Source of the DNA: Chloroflexota bacterium
GTDB taxonomy: Bacteria; Chloroflexota; Limnocylindria; Limnocylindrales; CSP1-4
Assembly: GCA_019637815.1 (NCBI GenBank)
Contig: JAHBUZ010000018.1
Location: 1 to 64,000 of the forward strand
Direction of reading: 5' to 3'
DNA length: 64,000 bases
Shown: positions 9,701 to 18,976 of the stretch, piece by piece
Position numbering within the stretch: the first letter of the stretch is position 1
Layout: each line of letters starts with the position of its first letter
Notes under the pieces: model-generated
The model's input: only the letters and a program-made list of their open reading frames with translations
Database searches by the model: none
What the model was told of the DNA's origin: nothing
Translations under genes and position numbers: made by a program

Positions 9701-10087
9701 TCAGGCGCCGAGGAGCTTGGCCTTGGCCGCCTCGAACTGCTCGTCGCTGAGGATGCCGTTGGCCTTCATCTCGGCGAGCTGCGTGAGCTGCGTCATGAGG
9801 TCAGGGCCACCCGCCGGCGCCGGGGCGACCGCGGGTGCCGGTGCCGGCGGGGGCGCAGCGGCCGCCACGGCGGCAGCCGCCTGCTGGGCCTCCATCTGGG
9901 CGACCTGCTGCTGGAGCGCCTGGACGTCGGCCGCCTGCTGGGCCGCGGCCTGCTGGGCCATCGCCTTCTTCTGGCCGGCGCCCTGGACCGCGTTCACGGT
10001 CACGGCGGCGGTGCCGGCCACGACCGCGGTGCGGGCCATCGTGCCCATGAGACCAGGTCCGCGCCGGGGCGGGGGGCGTCGCATCAT
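9701..10087 (-). CDS. SHOCT-domain protein
   Basis: 128 residues. A short basic N-terminus and a possible membrane or amphipathic segment (~17-35) lead into a Gln/Ala-rich stretch (about 38-72) that is probably coiled coil, then an Ala/Pro linker. The last ~30 residues (LTQLAEMKANGILSDEQFEA...) match the SHOCT domain, a short C-terminal oligomerisation module. It sits just downstream of the DUF6325-like gene, and the two are probably co-transcribed. The exact role is unknown. Confidence 0.8.
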   Translation of the reverse strand: MMRRPPPRRGPGLMGTMARTAVVAGTAAVTVNAVQGAGQKKAMAQQAAAQQAADVQALQQQVAQMEAQQAAAAVAAAAPPPAPAPAVAPAPAGGPDLMTQLTQLAEMKANGILSDEQFEAAKAKLLGA

Positions 10088-10134
10088 CGTTCGATCCTCC
10101 GTGTGTCAGGGTTGGTGTGTCGGTTCGGCGCCGG

Positions 10135-10551
10135 TCAGACCGCGGCTTCGAGCTCGTCGATGACCGACTTGGGGATGCGCTGATTGAGGAGCACCTCGCC
10201 GCCGGCACCGAGCAATGCGTCCCGGAACCGGGTCGCCCACACGTTCTCGAACAGCAGCACGGCGCCCGAGGAGTCCGGGCCGAGCTGGGCGGCGAGCGAC
10301 CGGGCATCGTCATGGGACAACAGCCCGGTCTGGTCCGTGACGAGCGGGTCGAACTCGCCATAGGCGGCGCCTTCGAGGTCGCTCAGCTCGACCACCGAGA
10401 TGTTGCCCTGTGGGTCGGTGATCGCGAACAGCAGGTCGATGACCCGGATCATGCCGCTGTCCACGAGCTCCTTGAGCGCTGGACCGAGCTCGCCGGTGAA
10501 CTGGTTGCCGGGGAACTTCACCACCAGCAGCTCGACGGGACCGATGGACAT
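10135..10551 (-). CDS. DUF6325-like small protein
   Basis: 138 residues with the pattern VELLVVKFPGNQFTGELGPA...VDSGMIRVIDLLF, typical of DUF6325-type proteins often found next to SHOCT-domain genes. No catalytic motif or membrane segment is seen. A GGAGG ribosome site precedes the ATG. The SHOCT gene follows after 47 nt and the SulP gene ends 41 nt upstream. Possibly a general-stress or envelope-associated protein, but function is not known. Confidence 0.72.
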   Translation of the reverse strand: MSIGPVELLVVKFPGNQFTGELGPALKELVDSGMIRVIDLLFAITDPQGNISVVELSDLEGAAYGEFDPLVTDQTGLLSHDDARSLAAQLGPDSSGAVLLFENVWATRFRDALLGAGGEVLLNQRIPKSVIDELEAAV

Positions 10552-10592
10552 GCTGTGGGACCTCCTGCGCGGGACGCGCGCTCATGGCGCGC

Positions 10593-12350
10593 TCATGTGG
10601 ACGTGGCCGTCGATGAGGACTGTAGCGCTCGCTCGGGACTGCCGCCATCACCATATCTGGGTGATGCCGTGAGCGCCGCCACGCCGTCACCCACCTCGAG
10701 GAAGATGTGCGCCGTGCCGATGCGCATGGTCAGCCCCGCTCGATCGAGCCGTGCCCGGACCGGCGCCTTCACGCGCGCGAAGGCCAGCCGAACACCCATG
10801 CCGTCGAGCGTGTCGAGCAGCTCGTCGAGCGCCTGGACGGCGGTGGAGTCGGCGCCCGTGATCGCCTCGGCATCGACCAGCACCACCGTGCGACCCGGGC
10901 TCACCGCGAGTCGGGTCACGTCCGCCACGAAGGTCTCCACGTTGGCGAAGAACAGCGGGGCATCGAAGCGATAGGCCGCGACGCGCGGGTCCATGTCCAC
11001 CGTGGTCGCGGGATCCGCGCGACGGTAGGTATCGGTGCCGCGCACCCGCTCCAGGACGGCCGTGCCGGGGACCGCGGCGCGACGCGCCACGTCCAGCAGC
11101 GACAGCACGATGACGAGCAGGATGCCCGTCAGCATGCCCACCCAGACGACGAGGGCCGCGGTGGTCAGGGCGAGCAGCAGGTCGATGCGGTCGAACGCGC
11201 CGATGCGGCGCAGCTCCGGCAGGTCGATGAGGCTGATGGCGACCACGATGGTGACGCCACCCAGCGCGGCGAGCGGCATCGGCGCGAACAGCGGCGCCAG
11301 GATGGCCAGCGTGAGCACGACGAGACCGATCCCCACGAGGCCCGTGACCTGGCTCCGGCCACCCGCCTCCGCCACCGCGAAGGAACGGCTCGCCGAGCCG
11401 TTGACGGCGAAGCCCTGGACCAGGCCCGATGCGATGCCGGCCGCGCCCATGCCCAGCATGTGCTGATCCTGGTCCACGCGGTCCCGGGTCCGTCGGCCCA
11501 GCGCGCGGGCCGTGATGCCACTGTCCGCGAAGCTCAGGAGCGCGATGCCGACGGCGGGCAGGAGCAGCGTTGCCAGCGTGTCCAGGTCCACGTCCGGTGG
11601 CCCGAACGCGGGCAGGCCGGCCGGGAAGCTGCCCACGATCGCCACCCCCTGGGTGGCCTCCAGCGACAGCAGCGCGCTGACACCGGTGGCGAGCGCGATG
11701 GCGACCAGATAGGCGGGCGCCCGGGGTGCCAGCCGCCTGACCGCCACGATGCACCCGATGACCCCGAGGCCGAGCGCCAGCGAGGTCAGGTTGGCGTCCG
11801 GCCACGCATCGCGGAGCCGCCCGATGATGGTCGGCCCGTCATACGCAGCGAGGTCGAGGCCCAGCAGCTTGTCCAGCTGGCTGCCGATCATGGTCAGGCC
11901 GGTCCCCGCGAGGTAGCCCACGAGCACCGGCCGCGACAGCAGGCGAGCCAGGAAGCCCAGCCGCAGCAATCCCAGGACCAGGCACACGATGCCCGTCAGG
12001 ATCGCCAGCGCCGCGCTCAGGACCGCGAACCGCGATGGGTCGGCGAGCGCGAGCGGCGCGAGCACCGTGGCCGACAGGAGTCCGACCGTCGCCTCCGGTC
12101 CCACGTTCATGTGTCGAGAGGCGCCCAGCAGGGCATATCCGGCCATCGCCCCGAGGGCGGTATAGAGACCCGCCTCCGGCGGCATCCCCGCGGTCTGGGC
12201 ATAGGCGAGCGCCTGGGGCACGAGCAGCGTCCACAGGATGACCGCGGCGCGGACATCGTCGCCCAGCCACGCCCGCCGATAGCCCCGGATGGTGGGCACG
12301 AGCCATCCCGGCAGGCGTGTCGGCGACCCCGGATCCGCTGGGGTGGTCAT
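10593..12350 (-). CDS. SulP-family sulfate/anion permease with STAS domain
   Basis: 585 residues. The N-terminal ~430 residues hold about 10-14 hydrophobic segments with the SulP opening (AAVILWTLLVPQALAYAQTAGMP...GLYTALGAM). The C-terminal ~120 residues form a STAS domain (VVLVDAEAITGADSTAVQAL...). It would move sulfate or a related anion (bicarbonate is also possible) across the inner membrane. Start chosen at ATG 12350 (MTTPADPG); the longer open frame to 12467 lacks family similarity. With two sulfatases 6-10 kb away a link to sulfate released by them is tempting, but nothing in the sequence proves it. Confidence 0.9.
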   Translation of the reverse strand: MTTPADPGSPTRLPGWLVPTIRGYRRAWLGDDVRAAVILWTLLVPQALAYAQTAGMPPEAGLYTALGAMAGYALLGASRHMNVGPEATVGLLSATVLAPLALADPSRFAVLSAALAILTGIVCLVLGLLRLGFLARLLSRPVLVGYLAGTGLTMIGSQLDKLLGLDLAAYDGPTIIGRLRDAWPDANLTSLALGLGVIGCIVAVRRLAPRAPAYLVAIALATGVSALLSLEATQGVAIVGSFPAGLPAFGPPDVDLDTLATLLLPAVGIALLSFADSGITARALGRRTRDRVDQDQHMLGMGAAGIASGLVQGFAVNGSASRSFAVAEAGGRSQVTGLVGIGLVVLTLAILAPLFAPMPLAALGGVTIVVAISLIDLPELRRIGAFDRIDLLLALTTAALVVWVGMLTGILLVIVLSLLDVARRAAVPGTAVLERVRGTDTYRRADPATTVDMDPRVAAYRFDAPLFFANVETFVADVTRLAVSPGRTVVLVDAEAITGADSTAVQALDELLDTLDGMGVRLAFARVKAPVRARLDRAGLTMRIGTAHIFLEVGDGVAALTASPRYGDGGSPERALQSSSTATST

Positions 12351-12465
12351 CCGGCGTATGGTGGCATGCCCTCGGCGCGTCGCGTCGCGTGCCGCCGGAT
12401 CGTCGCGTAGCCTGCCCGTCGGCGCGTCCGAACGCCATCTAGCCAGCCACATCGACCGGAGCCCC

Positions 12466-13482
12466 ATGCGCGCCTATCGCTGCCCCCGCTGCGCCGCCCT
12501 GCTCGATCTCGCCCGCAGCCGCTGCCCGCGCTGTGGGGCGCCCGTCGGGTTCGCGCTGCCGCTCGGCACGGTCCTGGACCTCGAGACCATGGGCGCTGGC
12601 TGGATGCGCTGCATCGGCTCGGGCGACGCCGGCTGCAACTGGCTGGTGCGCAGCGACGACGGACCGCGCTGCGAGTCCTGCCGCCTCACGCGCACCGTGC
12701 CCAGCGGCCGGAAGCCATCGGACGATGCCCACCTGGCCCGGACGGAGGGTGCCAAGCGGCGCGTCATCTACCAGCTGCACGACCTCGGCCTGCCCGTGGT
12801 CGACCGTGTCCGGGATCCCGAGCGCGGGCTCGCGTTCGACCTGTTGTCATCACGGGACGGGCCGGTGACCATCGGCCACGCCGACGGTGTCATCACCATC
12901 GACCTCGCGGAGTCGGATGATGCCCATCGCGTCATGCTCCAGGCGCAGCTCGATGAGCCATATCGGACCGTGGTCGGTCACATCCGCCACGAGATCGGCC
13001 ACTACTACTGGATGGTCCTGGTGGACGCCGGCGGCCACCTGGACGCGTTCCGGGCGCGCTTCGGTGATGAACGTGCCTCCTACCAGGACGCGCTCCAGCG
13101 GCACTATCGCGAAGGAGCGCCCGCAGGCTGGCAGGCGTCATACGTGAGCGCGTACGCGACGATGCACCCCTGGGAGGACTGGGCCGAGACGTTCGCCCAC
13201 TACCTCCACATCCGGGATACGCTCCAGACCGCGGCGGCCTGGGGCATCAGCGTGGCCGGTCCGGTCGGCGCCGTGGGGCCGTCCACGAGCGTGGTGCCGA
13301 TGGACACGCTCACCGACGAGGACTTCGGGGCGGTCGCGGAGGGCTGGCGACGGGTGAGCGATGCCCTCAATGCGCTCAACCGCTCGATGGGTCACGCCGA
13401 GGCATACCCCTTCGAGCTCCCGCCCCCGGTCATCGAGCGACTGGACCTGATCCATCGACTGGTCCTGGGCGCCCGCCCCTGA
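12466..13482 (+). CDS. Zinc-ribbon putative metallopeptidase (HEIGH)
   Basis: 338 residues. Two zinc-ribbon-like segments come first: Cys6/Cys9/Cys20/Cys23 and a second set including Cys49, Cys57, Cys69 and Cys72. The body carries HEIGHYYW at 175-182, the HExxH zinc-metallopeptidase signature, with a further ETFAHYLH segment that could give the third ligand. This matches the family annotated as putative zinc-binding metallopeptidase with an N-terminal ribbon. A GGAG site precedes ATG 12466. It overlaps no neighbour and is divergent from sulP. Substrate unknown. Confidence 0.82.
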   Translation: MRAYRCPRCAALLDLARSRCPRCGAPVGFALPLGTVLDLETMGAGWMRCIGSGDAGCNWLVRSDDGPRCESCRLTRTVPSGRKPSDDAHLARTEGAKRRVIYQLHDLGLPVVDRVRDPERGLAFDLLSSRDGPVTIGHADGVITIDLAESDDAHRVMLQAQLDEPYRTVVGHIRHEIGHYYWMVLVDAGGHLDAFRARFGDERASYQDALQRHYREGAPAGWQASYVSAYATMHPWEDWAETFAHYLHIRDTLQTAAAWGISVAGPVGAVGPSTSVVPMDTLTDEDFGAVAEGWRRVSDALNALNRSMGHAEAYPFELPPPVIERLDLIHRLVLGARP

Positions 13483-13512
13483 GACGGTCGAGCCGGCGCG
13501 CTCGTCCGTCTC
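13481..13512. terminator. Hairpin between two convergent genes
   Basis: GAGACGG (13481-13487) and CCGTCTC (13506-13512) form a perfect 7-bp stem with an 18-nt loop, just at the stop of the metallopeptidase gene and 22 nt from the end of the aminotransferase gene. No T-tract. Confidence 0.25.
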
Positions 13513-13533
13513 GACGTCGACCCGCCGTCGCGA

Positions 13534-14862
13534 TCAGGCCTGGGCGCGTGCCTCCAGCGCCGCGTCCAGCGACTCGGCGAAGATGCTCACCACGCGGTCG
13601 ATGAGGTCCCCCTCCGCGTGCGCCTCGCACATGAACCACGGCTCGCGTGAGTCCGGCTCGGGCATCGCGCCGCGGGCGATCATGCCCGTCGCAACCGCGT
13701 CGTACAGGTCGTGGTCGGTATCCGCCCAGCCACGGTAGTCCGGGGGCAGCTGCTCCGCGAACATGACCCCGAACATGGCCGGGATGCCCGTGAACACGTG
13801 CGGCAGCCCGCGTCGCGTGATGACCTCCGAGAGCCCCGCCTGGACCCGGAGACCGTTCCGGCGGACCGTCTCGAGCGCATCGGTGTCCCGCAGGATGGAC
13901 AGCACCTGCGTGGCCGCCGCCGCCGCGACCCGGTTGCCGGCGTACGTGCCGCCGTGGCTCACCTTCGCGGGCAGCATCTCCATGATGTCGCGTCGCCCGC
14001 CGAAGGCCGCGGCCGGATAACCGTTGCCCATCGCCTTGGCGTACGTGGCGAGGTCCGGCGTGATGCCGAAGAGCTCCGCCGCGCCACCCGTCGCGGCGCG
14101 GAAGCCCGTCTTGACCTCGTCGAAGATGAGCAGCGCACCGAACTCGCGGGTGATGGCCCGGACCCCCTCCAGGAAGCCGGGCTGGGGCAGGATCCCCTGC
14201 GCGTTGCCGAGGATGGGCTCGATGAGCACCGCGGCGATGTGCTCCCCTTCCCGCTCGAAGATGCGCCGCAGGCCGTCCAGGTCGTTGTAGACCGCGGGCA
14301 CGACCGTCTCCTGGATGGCCGCCGGGATGCCCCGACCCCATGCCAGCCGCACCGGCTCCGAGCGGTCGCCCAGCTCGCTCACGTCCGCGGGCAGCACGCT
14401 GATGAGCGCGTAGTCGTGGACCCCGTGGTACTGGCCCTCGAACTTCACGATCCGGTCCCGACCCGTGAACCCGCGGGCGACCCGGATGGCGTGCATCGTG
14501 GCCTCCGTGCCCGACACGGTGAGCCGTGCCATGTCGCAGAAGGTCAGCTCGCACACCAGCTCCGCGGCGGCCACCTCGTCCTCCGAGGTGAGGCTGAAGC
14601 TCACGCCTCGCTGCATCCGCTCGAGGACGTACCCGTCCACCCGCGGGTCCGCGTGGCCCAGGATCGCGGGGCCGTAGCCCATGCGCAGGTCGATGGACTC
14701 GTTGCCATCGAGGTCCCAGATCCGGCCGCCCTTGCCCCGGTCGATGTAGACCGTGTCCTCGCCCCACGCCCGGAAGTTGGAATCGGTGCCGCCCGGCAGC
14801 GTCCGGATGGCTCGCTGGTACATCGCCAGCTGGCGCGTCCGGGGGCGCGGCACGTGGGCCAT
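13534..14862 (-). CDS. Class III aminotransferase, glutamate-1-semialdehyde aminomutase-like
   Basis: 442 residues from ATG 14862. PLP-dependent fold: FDEVKTGFR with Asp248, and the Schiff-base lysine Lys276 in YAKAMGNGYPAAAFGG. It resembles glutamate-1-semialdehyde 2,1-aminomutase and related class III transaminases; no other haem genes are nearby, so a catabolic or secondary aminotransferase is as likely as HemL. The frame continues to an ATG at 15099 with a weak GAGG site, adding 79 low-complexity Thr/Ala/Pro residues without family resemblance; I prefer the shorter form, but the start is uncertain. Confidence 0.85.
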   Translation of the reverse strand: MAHVPRPRTRQLAMYQRAIRTLPGGTDSNFRAWGEDTVYIDRGKGGRIWDLDGNESIDLRMGYGPAILGHADPRVDGYVLERMQRGVSFSLTSEDEVAAAELVCELTFCDMARLTVSGTEATMHAIRVARGFTGRDRIVKFEGQYHGVHDYALISVLPADVSELGDRSEPVRLAWGRGIPAAIQETVVPAVYNDLDGLRRIFEREGEHIAAVLIEPILGNAQGILPQPGFLEGVRAITREFGALLIFDEVKTGFRAATGGAAELFGITPDLATYAKAMGNGYPAAAFGGRRDIMEMLPAKVSHGGTYAGNRVAAAAATQVLSILRDTDALETVRRNGLRVQAGLSEVITRRGLPHVFTGIPAMFGVMFAEQLPPDYRGWADTDHDLYDAVATGMIARGAMPEPDSREPWFMCEAHAEGDLIDRVVSIFAESLDAALEARAQA

Positions 14863-15125
14863 GGTCGCGGCAGCGGGCTGGGCTGCCGGGGTGGTGTCAG
14901 TGGGCCGTGTGGCCGCGGTGGTGGGCTGCTGCGTGCCATCCCGCGCGGCGACCGGGCCGCCGGCCGGCCGAGCCGCATGGTGCTGGCCGCTGCTGCGGGA
15001 GGTGGACGGAACGACGCCGGACTTCTGGGTTGGCACGGACACGACAGACTCGCGTTGCGATTCCCGCGGCTGACAGGCCGGTCTGGCACGGATCGGCATG
15101 CCGCCTCAGCCAGCCTACCACGCGG

Positions 15126-15155
15126 TTCGCATCATTCTCAACCACTGGATGCGAA
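15126..15155. promoter_or_regulatory. Inverted repeat TTCGCATC-N14-GATGCGAA
   Basis: Perfect 8-bp arms (15126-15133 and 15148-15155) lie between the end of the glycosidase-like gene and the upstream start of the aminotransferase. There is no T-tract. It could be an operator for the aminotransferase or a terminator for the glycosidase-like gene. Confidence 0.3.
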
Positions 15156-15199
15156 TGGCCGACCATGACCTGTCGCGAAGGCGGGGCGATCGATGTCGA

Positions 15200-17455
15200 T
15201 CACGCGGCCTGGCCCTCCTCGACGAGCGAGAAGCCCAGTGGGGGGACCACCACGGTGCCATCCTCGCTCCGGAGCCCCGGGATGACCCTGCCGTCCTGGG
15301 CGTGGTGGACGCGTCGATGCCCCTGCGCCGCGAGATCATCGATCCGGACCTGCACGGTCTGGGTCGTCCAGTTGGCGAGCACGTACGCGACCACCCCCGA
15401 CCGTGCACGCCACGCGCCATGGAACACGCTCGGCATCTCGTGCTGCTCATCCCCGAAGCGCCATGCGGCCGTGGGGATCCCGATGTCCCGGAGCGGCCGC
15501 TCCATGCGGCCGTGCACCAGGTATTCGCGAGCGGGACCGGACCGGAACGCCACGGCATTCGCCAGCTGTGCCCGTGCTGCTCGCTCGTCACCCTCCGCCC
15601 GTCCCCACGGCCACCAGTTGACGCTGTCGCCCTGCTGGAACGTGCCGTCGCGCTCGATGACGCCGCCGGGGATGGCACCGACCACCACGTTGTACGCGTT
15701 CTTGGTGACCATGTGGAACGGTCGTGGTCCGAACCCGAAGCCGCCCTGGATGAGCGTGGACTCATGGAACAGGAAGTGGTACAGGGGGACGGTGTCCTGC
15801 CACAGCACGTCCTCCACCCTGGGGCCACCCACGTGATGTCCGGGCGGCACGATCCGCAGGTCGGCGAGGCCGATGTACCGGAGCGCGGGCTCCGATGTCG
15901 GTCCCTCCACCGACAGGACGGCGCCACGGACCGCCGCCTCCCGAGCCAGCGAGGCCATCAGCGAACCCATGCGCTCGGTCATCCAGGGCCCTGGGAACGG
16001 CGGGTGTCCGTGGGTCCCGGAGAAACACGGGAAGGCACAGCCGCCCAGGTTCTGGTCGAAGAACTGGATGACCGAGAAACCGAGGTCGCCGACCGCCCGG
16101 ACGAACCCCTCCGCTGTCCGTCGGGTCCCATCCGCTGCGCAGCAGGCAGGCATGCTGGTGCGCCAACCCGCGTCCCACGGCTCGACCCAGGGGGACCCAT
16201 CGGCCGTGCGGCAGACATCGTCGAGGGCACCCCGGTCCGCCAGCTCGGCCTGCACGTCGTAGCCGGTGGCCGGGAGTGCGCTCACCCAGCGGGTCCCGTT
16301 GCAGTAGGTCCCCAGCGCGGCGCCGGTCCGGGAGCGCCACGTCTCCGCGAAGGACCGCAGGCTGTCAGCACCACCCACCGGTGGCAGCGAGTCCGGGTAG
16401 ACCCATGGACCGCCGTGCTCCCACGCCATCAGGAAGGGCAGGACGGTCCCTCCGATCTCGCGCGCGAGCGCGTCGAGGGTGGGCGTGATCCGCTGGTACG
16501 GCAGGAACTCGTCGTTGACCGGGGCGGGGCCGTCATCGACCTCGCCCCGGATACGGATCATGGCGACCGCACCGGTCTCCAGGACCGCTGGCGGGATGTC
16601 GCGGGACGCGACCGGGATCGCCCAGGACCGGGTGCTCGTCCAGTCACGATAGATGCCGGCCGCCTCGTACCAGTCCCCCTGGAACGGCTGCACCACCATG
16701 TCATATCCCAGGCCGCCGGGATGGTCCCACGCCCCCAGGTGGGCGAACCCCAACCGGACCCGGCGATCTCGGGTCACGGGCTGGATCACCTTGGGCACGC
16801 CCTCCTCGTCGCGCGCGTACACGAGGAGACCGGCCCGATCGTCCAGGTATGCCAGGAACTGCGCGAAGGTGAACCCCGGGTAGTGGAGGCAATCCAGGGC
16901 CTGGGGGGTCCGCTCCCAGACCTCCGGCCCATCCATCGCCAGGTCGCCGGGCGCAGGATGCCGCAGGAGCACGCCATTGCCTCGCGGCCAGAGCAGCACG
17001 TCCGATCGTGCCTCGCCGCGGGTCTCGGCGCCCAACCCGTGCGGCATCGCCAGGAACGGGAACCAGACCTGGGTCACGGTGGTTCCCATGAGCCGCGTGA
17101 GCTCGAGGGACCACACGGATGCCGGCTCGGTCGCAGCTCCGCGGACCGTCACGCGCACGTCGAGGTCCAGCCCACCCACGGAGCGGTGGTCCGTGACCAC
17201 CGCCCACGCGTCGTCGTCACCGGTGACCCGCGTCTCCGAGGACCGCGCCGCGTGGGAGTCCAGGTACGCGAACCGGCCACCGCCGAGCGGGAGCTGGAGC
17301 GTGAACACGGGATCCTCCGGGTGCGACGCCACCAGGTCCGTGTCGTCGAGGCGGCACGCCTCGAGCGAACCGGTCGACCCGAAGCGAAGGCGTGCGGGAC
17401 CTGCCGATCGCTCGACGCCATCGGGCAGCACGTCCATCCCGTCGCTCACCCGCAT
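15200..17455 (-). CDS. Large glycosidase-like protein (DUF6259-type)
   Basis: 751 residues from ATG 17455, picked for its GAGAGGAAGG ribosome site; the frame is open to 17554. The N-terminal ~250 residues look like a beta-sandwich, followed by a region with TIM-barrel-like features (GDWYEAAGIYRDW, VLPFLMAWEHGGPW, FSVIQFFDQNLGGCAFPCF) as in alpha-galactosidase-clan proteins and DUF6259 proteins. The C-terminus appears to be another beta domain. There is no signal peptide. Catalytic acids cannot be assigned with confidence from sequence alone. Its stop lies about 100 nt from the aminotransferase. A carbohydrate-active role is an inference from family resemblance. Confidence 0.72.
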   Translation of the reverse strand: MRVSDGMDVLPDGVERSAGPARLRFGSTGSLEACRLDDTDLVASHPEDPVFTLQLPLGGGRFAYLDSHAARSSETRVTGDDDAWAVVTDHRSVGGLDLDVRVTVRGAATEPASVWSLELTRLMGTTVTQVWFPFLAMPHGLGAETRGEARSDVLLWPRGNGVLLRHPAPGDLAMDGPEVWERTPQALDCLHYPGFTFAQFLAYLDDRAGLLVYARDEEGVPKVIQPVTRDRRVRLGFAHLGAWDHPGGLGYDMVVQPFQGDWYEAAGIYRDWTSTRSWAIPVASRDIPPAVLETGAVAMIRIRGEVDDGPAPVNDEFLPYQRITPTLDALAREIGGTVLPFLMAWEHGGPWVYPDSLPPVGGADSLRSFAETWRSRTGAALGTYCNGTRWVSALPATGYDVQAELADRGALDDVCRTADGSPWVEPWDAGWRTSMPACCAADGTRRTAEGFVRAVGDLGFSVIQFFDQNLGGCAFPCFSGTHGHPPFPGPWMTERMGSLMASLAREAAVRGAVLSVEGPTSEPALRYIGLADLRIVPPGHHVGGPRVEDVLWQDTVPLYHFLFHESTLIQGGFGFGPRPFHMVTKNAYNVVVGAIPGGVIERDGTFQQGDSVNWWPWGRAEGDERAARAQLANAVAFRSGPAREYLVHGRMERPLRDIGIPTAAWRFGDEQHEMPSVFHGAWRARSGVVAYVLANWTTQTVQVRIDDLAAQGHRRVHHAQDGRVIPGLRSEDGTVVVPPLGFSLVEEGQAA

Positions 17456-17563
17456 GGGACCTTCCTCTCCGTCGTCCGTATCGATACCGCTCGGTCCCCG
17501 ACCGAGGATCCCCGAGACATCGGTCCCGCTGAGCCTGATCGTCGCCCGCGGCAAGGCGTCCGG

Positions 17564-18976
17564 TCAGTGCTCCGACGACTCCCCGATCGCGGTCGCCAGG
17601 GCCGCGGCGTGGAGTCGCAGCTCGGGGACCGCGGTGGATTCCCACTCGGCGCCCTTGCGCAGCGAACCCACCGCCCAGACGGGCCACGTGGCCCGACCCC
17701 CGGCATCACAGGCGCGTCCGGCAGCATCCACGGCGAGCCCCATGCCCAGCGGATGGGGCGCCAGCACGCCCTGTCGGATGGCGTCCGCGAGGACCGGTTC
17801 GCGCGCCGGATCGGCGCTCGGCCCGATGCACATGATCACCCGATCGGCCGGCAGCACCGCACCGTCCCGACCGAGCGTCACCCGGAGCGCCCCGTCCCGC
17901 TCCGTGACACCCGTCACCCGGCCGCGCCGCACCGCCAGTCGTCCCGCCGCCCGCAGCGCCTCGATGCGGGCCGCGACCTGGGGTGCCATGCGGTGTCGCC
18001 GCACCTCCCACAGCCGGCCGACGTGTCGCAGGGCGCGTCGCTGCTCCGACTCGGGCAGGCCTCGCCACACGGCCACGGTCGCGGGACGCGCCCCGTCGAT
18101 GGTCTGTCGCCAGTCGTCGGCCGTGGCGGCATCCGCGCGCAGCGCCCGCACCAGGCCACGCACGGACGCGCTGTCCGGGGACCCCGGCGCGATCACCGGC
18201 GGTCGCGTCGGCAGGACCCGCTCCAGGTGCGGCATCGGCAGCAGCCCGTGGGACGAGGTCATGGTCATCGTCGCCCGGTGACCCCGGTCGACCAGCGAGA
18301 GCGACACGTCCACGGCCGTCAGACCGCTGCCCACGATGACCACCCGCTCGTCCAGGTCGATGGGGTCCAGCGCACCGGGCGCCCATGGGTCGACGATGAC
18401 CGCGGGCGTGTCGGGCAGCCAGCCCGGGCGGGTCAACGCGTGACCGGTCGCGAGCACGAGCGCATCGGCGTCGAGCGTCCGGCCGTCATCGAGCGTCACG
18501 GCGGATGCCCGTGGGTCGATGGTGGCCACGCGCCCCCGGACGTGGTCCACCCGGGTGCCCGAGACGGCGCGAGCCGCGTCGAGCGTGTCACGGAGGTATC
18601 GGCCGAGCAGCATCCGGGGCTGGAATCCCGTGCCGTCCTCGTCGATGCCCTGACCCCGCAGCCACTCGGTGAAGTGGCCCGGCTGGTCCGGGAACGCGCT
18701 CATGCCCGATGACCGGACGTTGAGCAGGTGCGAGGACGAGCGGGTCGAATAGGCGACCCCCTCCCCCAGCGCCTCCGCGGGTTCGACCACCTGGACCCGG
18801 AGGGCGCCCGGGACCGCCTGCGCGGCGAGGTGGATGGCGACGAGCGTCCCGGCCGCACCACCGCCGACCACGACGACGCGTCGCCCGGAGGCGGCATCCG
18901 GGGACGGCTCCGAGGGTCGCGACGCGCCGGGGTCCGGCGTGGCCATGGGTCGCTCGGCAGGGTCCGGGGTGGTCAC
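17564..18976 (-). CDS. FAD/NAD(P)-binding oxidoreductase
   Basis: 470 residues from a GTG at 18976 whose last two bases form the TGA of the DUF885 gene (GTGA overlap), so translation is probably coupled. An ATG at 18946 is an alternative. RRVVVVGGGAAGTLVA at about 32-47 is the FAD dinucleotide fold; a second GxGxxA-type fold (RVVIVGSGLTAVDV) lies near the middle. LDADALVLATGH and a late CIGPSAD fit the FAD-NAD(P)-binding family (PF13454-type). The substrate is unknown. Confidence 0.82.
   Translation of the reverse strand: MTTPDPAERPMATPDPGASRPSEPSPDAASGRRVVVVGGGAAGTLVAIHLAAQAVPGALRVQVVEPAEALGEGVAYSTRSSSHLLNVRSSGMSAFPDQPGHFTEWLRGQGIDEDGTGFQPRMLLGRYLRDTLDAARAVSGTRVDHVRGRVATIDPRASAVTLDDGRTLDADALVLATGHALTRPGWLPDTPAVIVDPWAPGALDPIDLDERVVIVGSGLTAVDVSLSLVDRGHRATMTMTSSHGLLPMPHLERVLPTRPPVIAPGSPDSASVRGLVRALRADAATADDWRQTIDGARPATVAVWRGLPESEQRRALRHVGRLWEVRRHRMAPQVAARIEALRAAGRLAVRRGRVTGVTERDGALRVTLGRDGAVLPADRVIMCIGPSADPAREPVLADAIRQGVLAPHPLGMGLAVDAAGRACDAGGRATWPVWAVGSLRKGAEWESTAVPELRLHAAALATAIGESSEH

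Noticed and set aside
15098..18712. 1204-codon open frame on the plus strand
   Set aside because: Runs antisense through the glycosidase-like and FAD genes. Long opposite-strand frames are expected at this GC content, and the translation has no family features.
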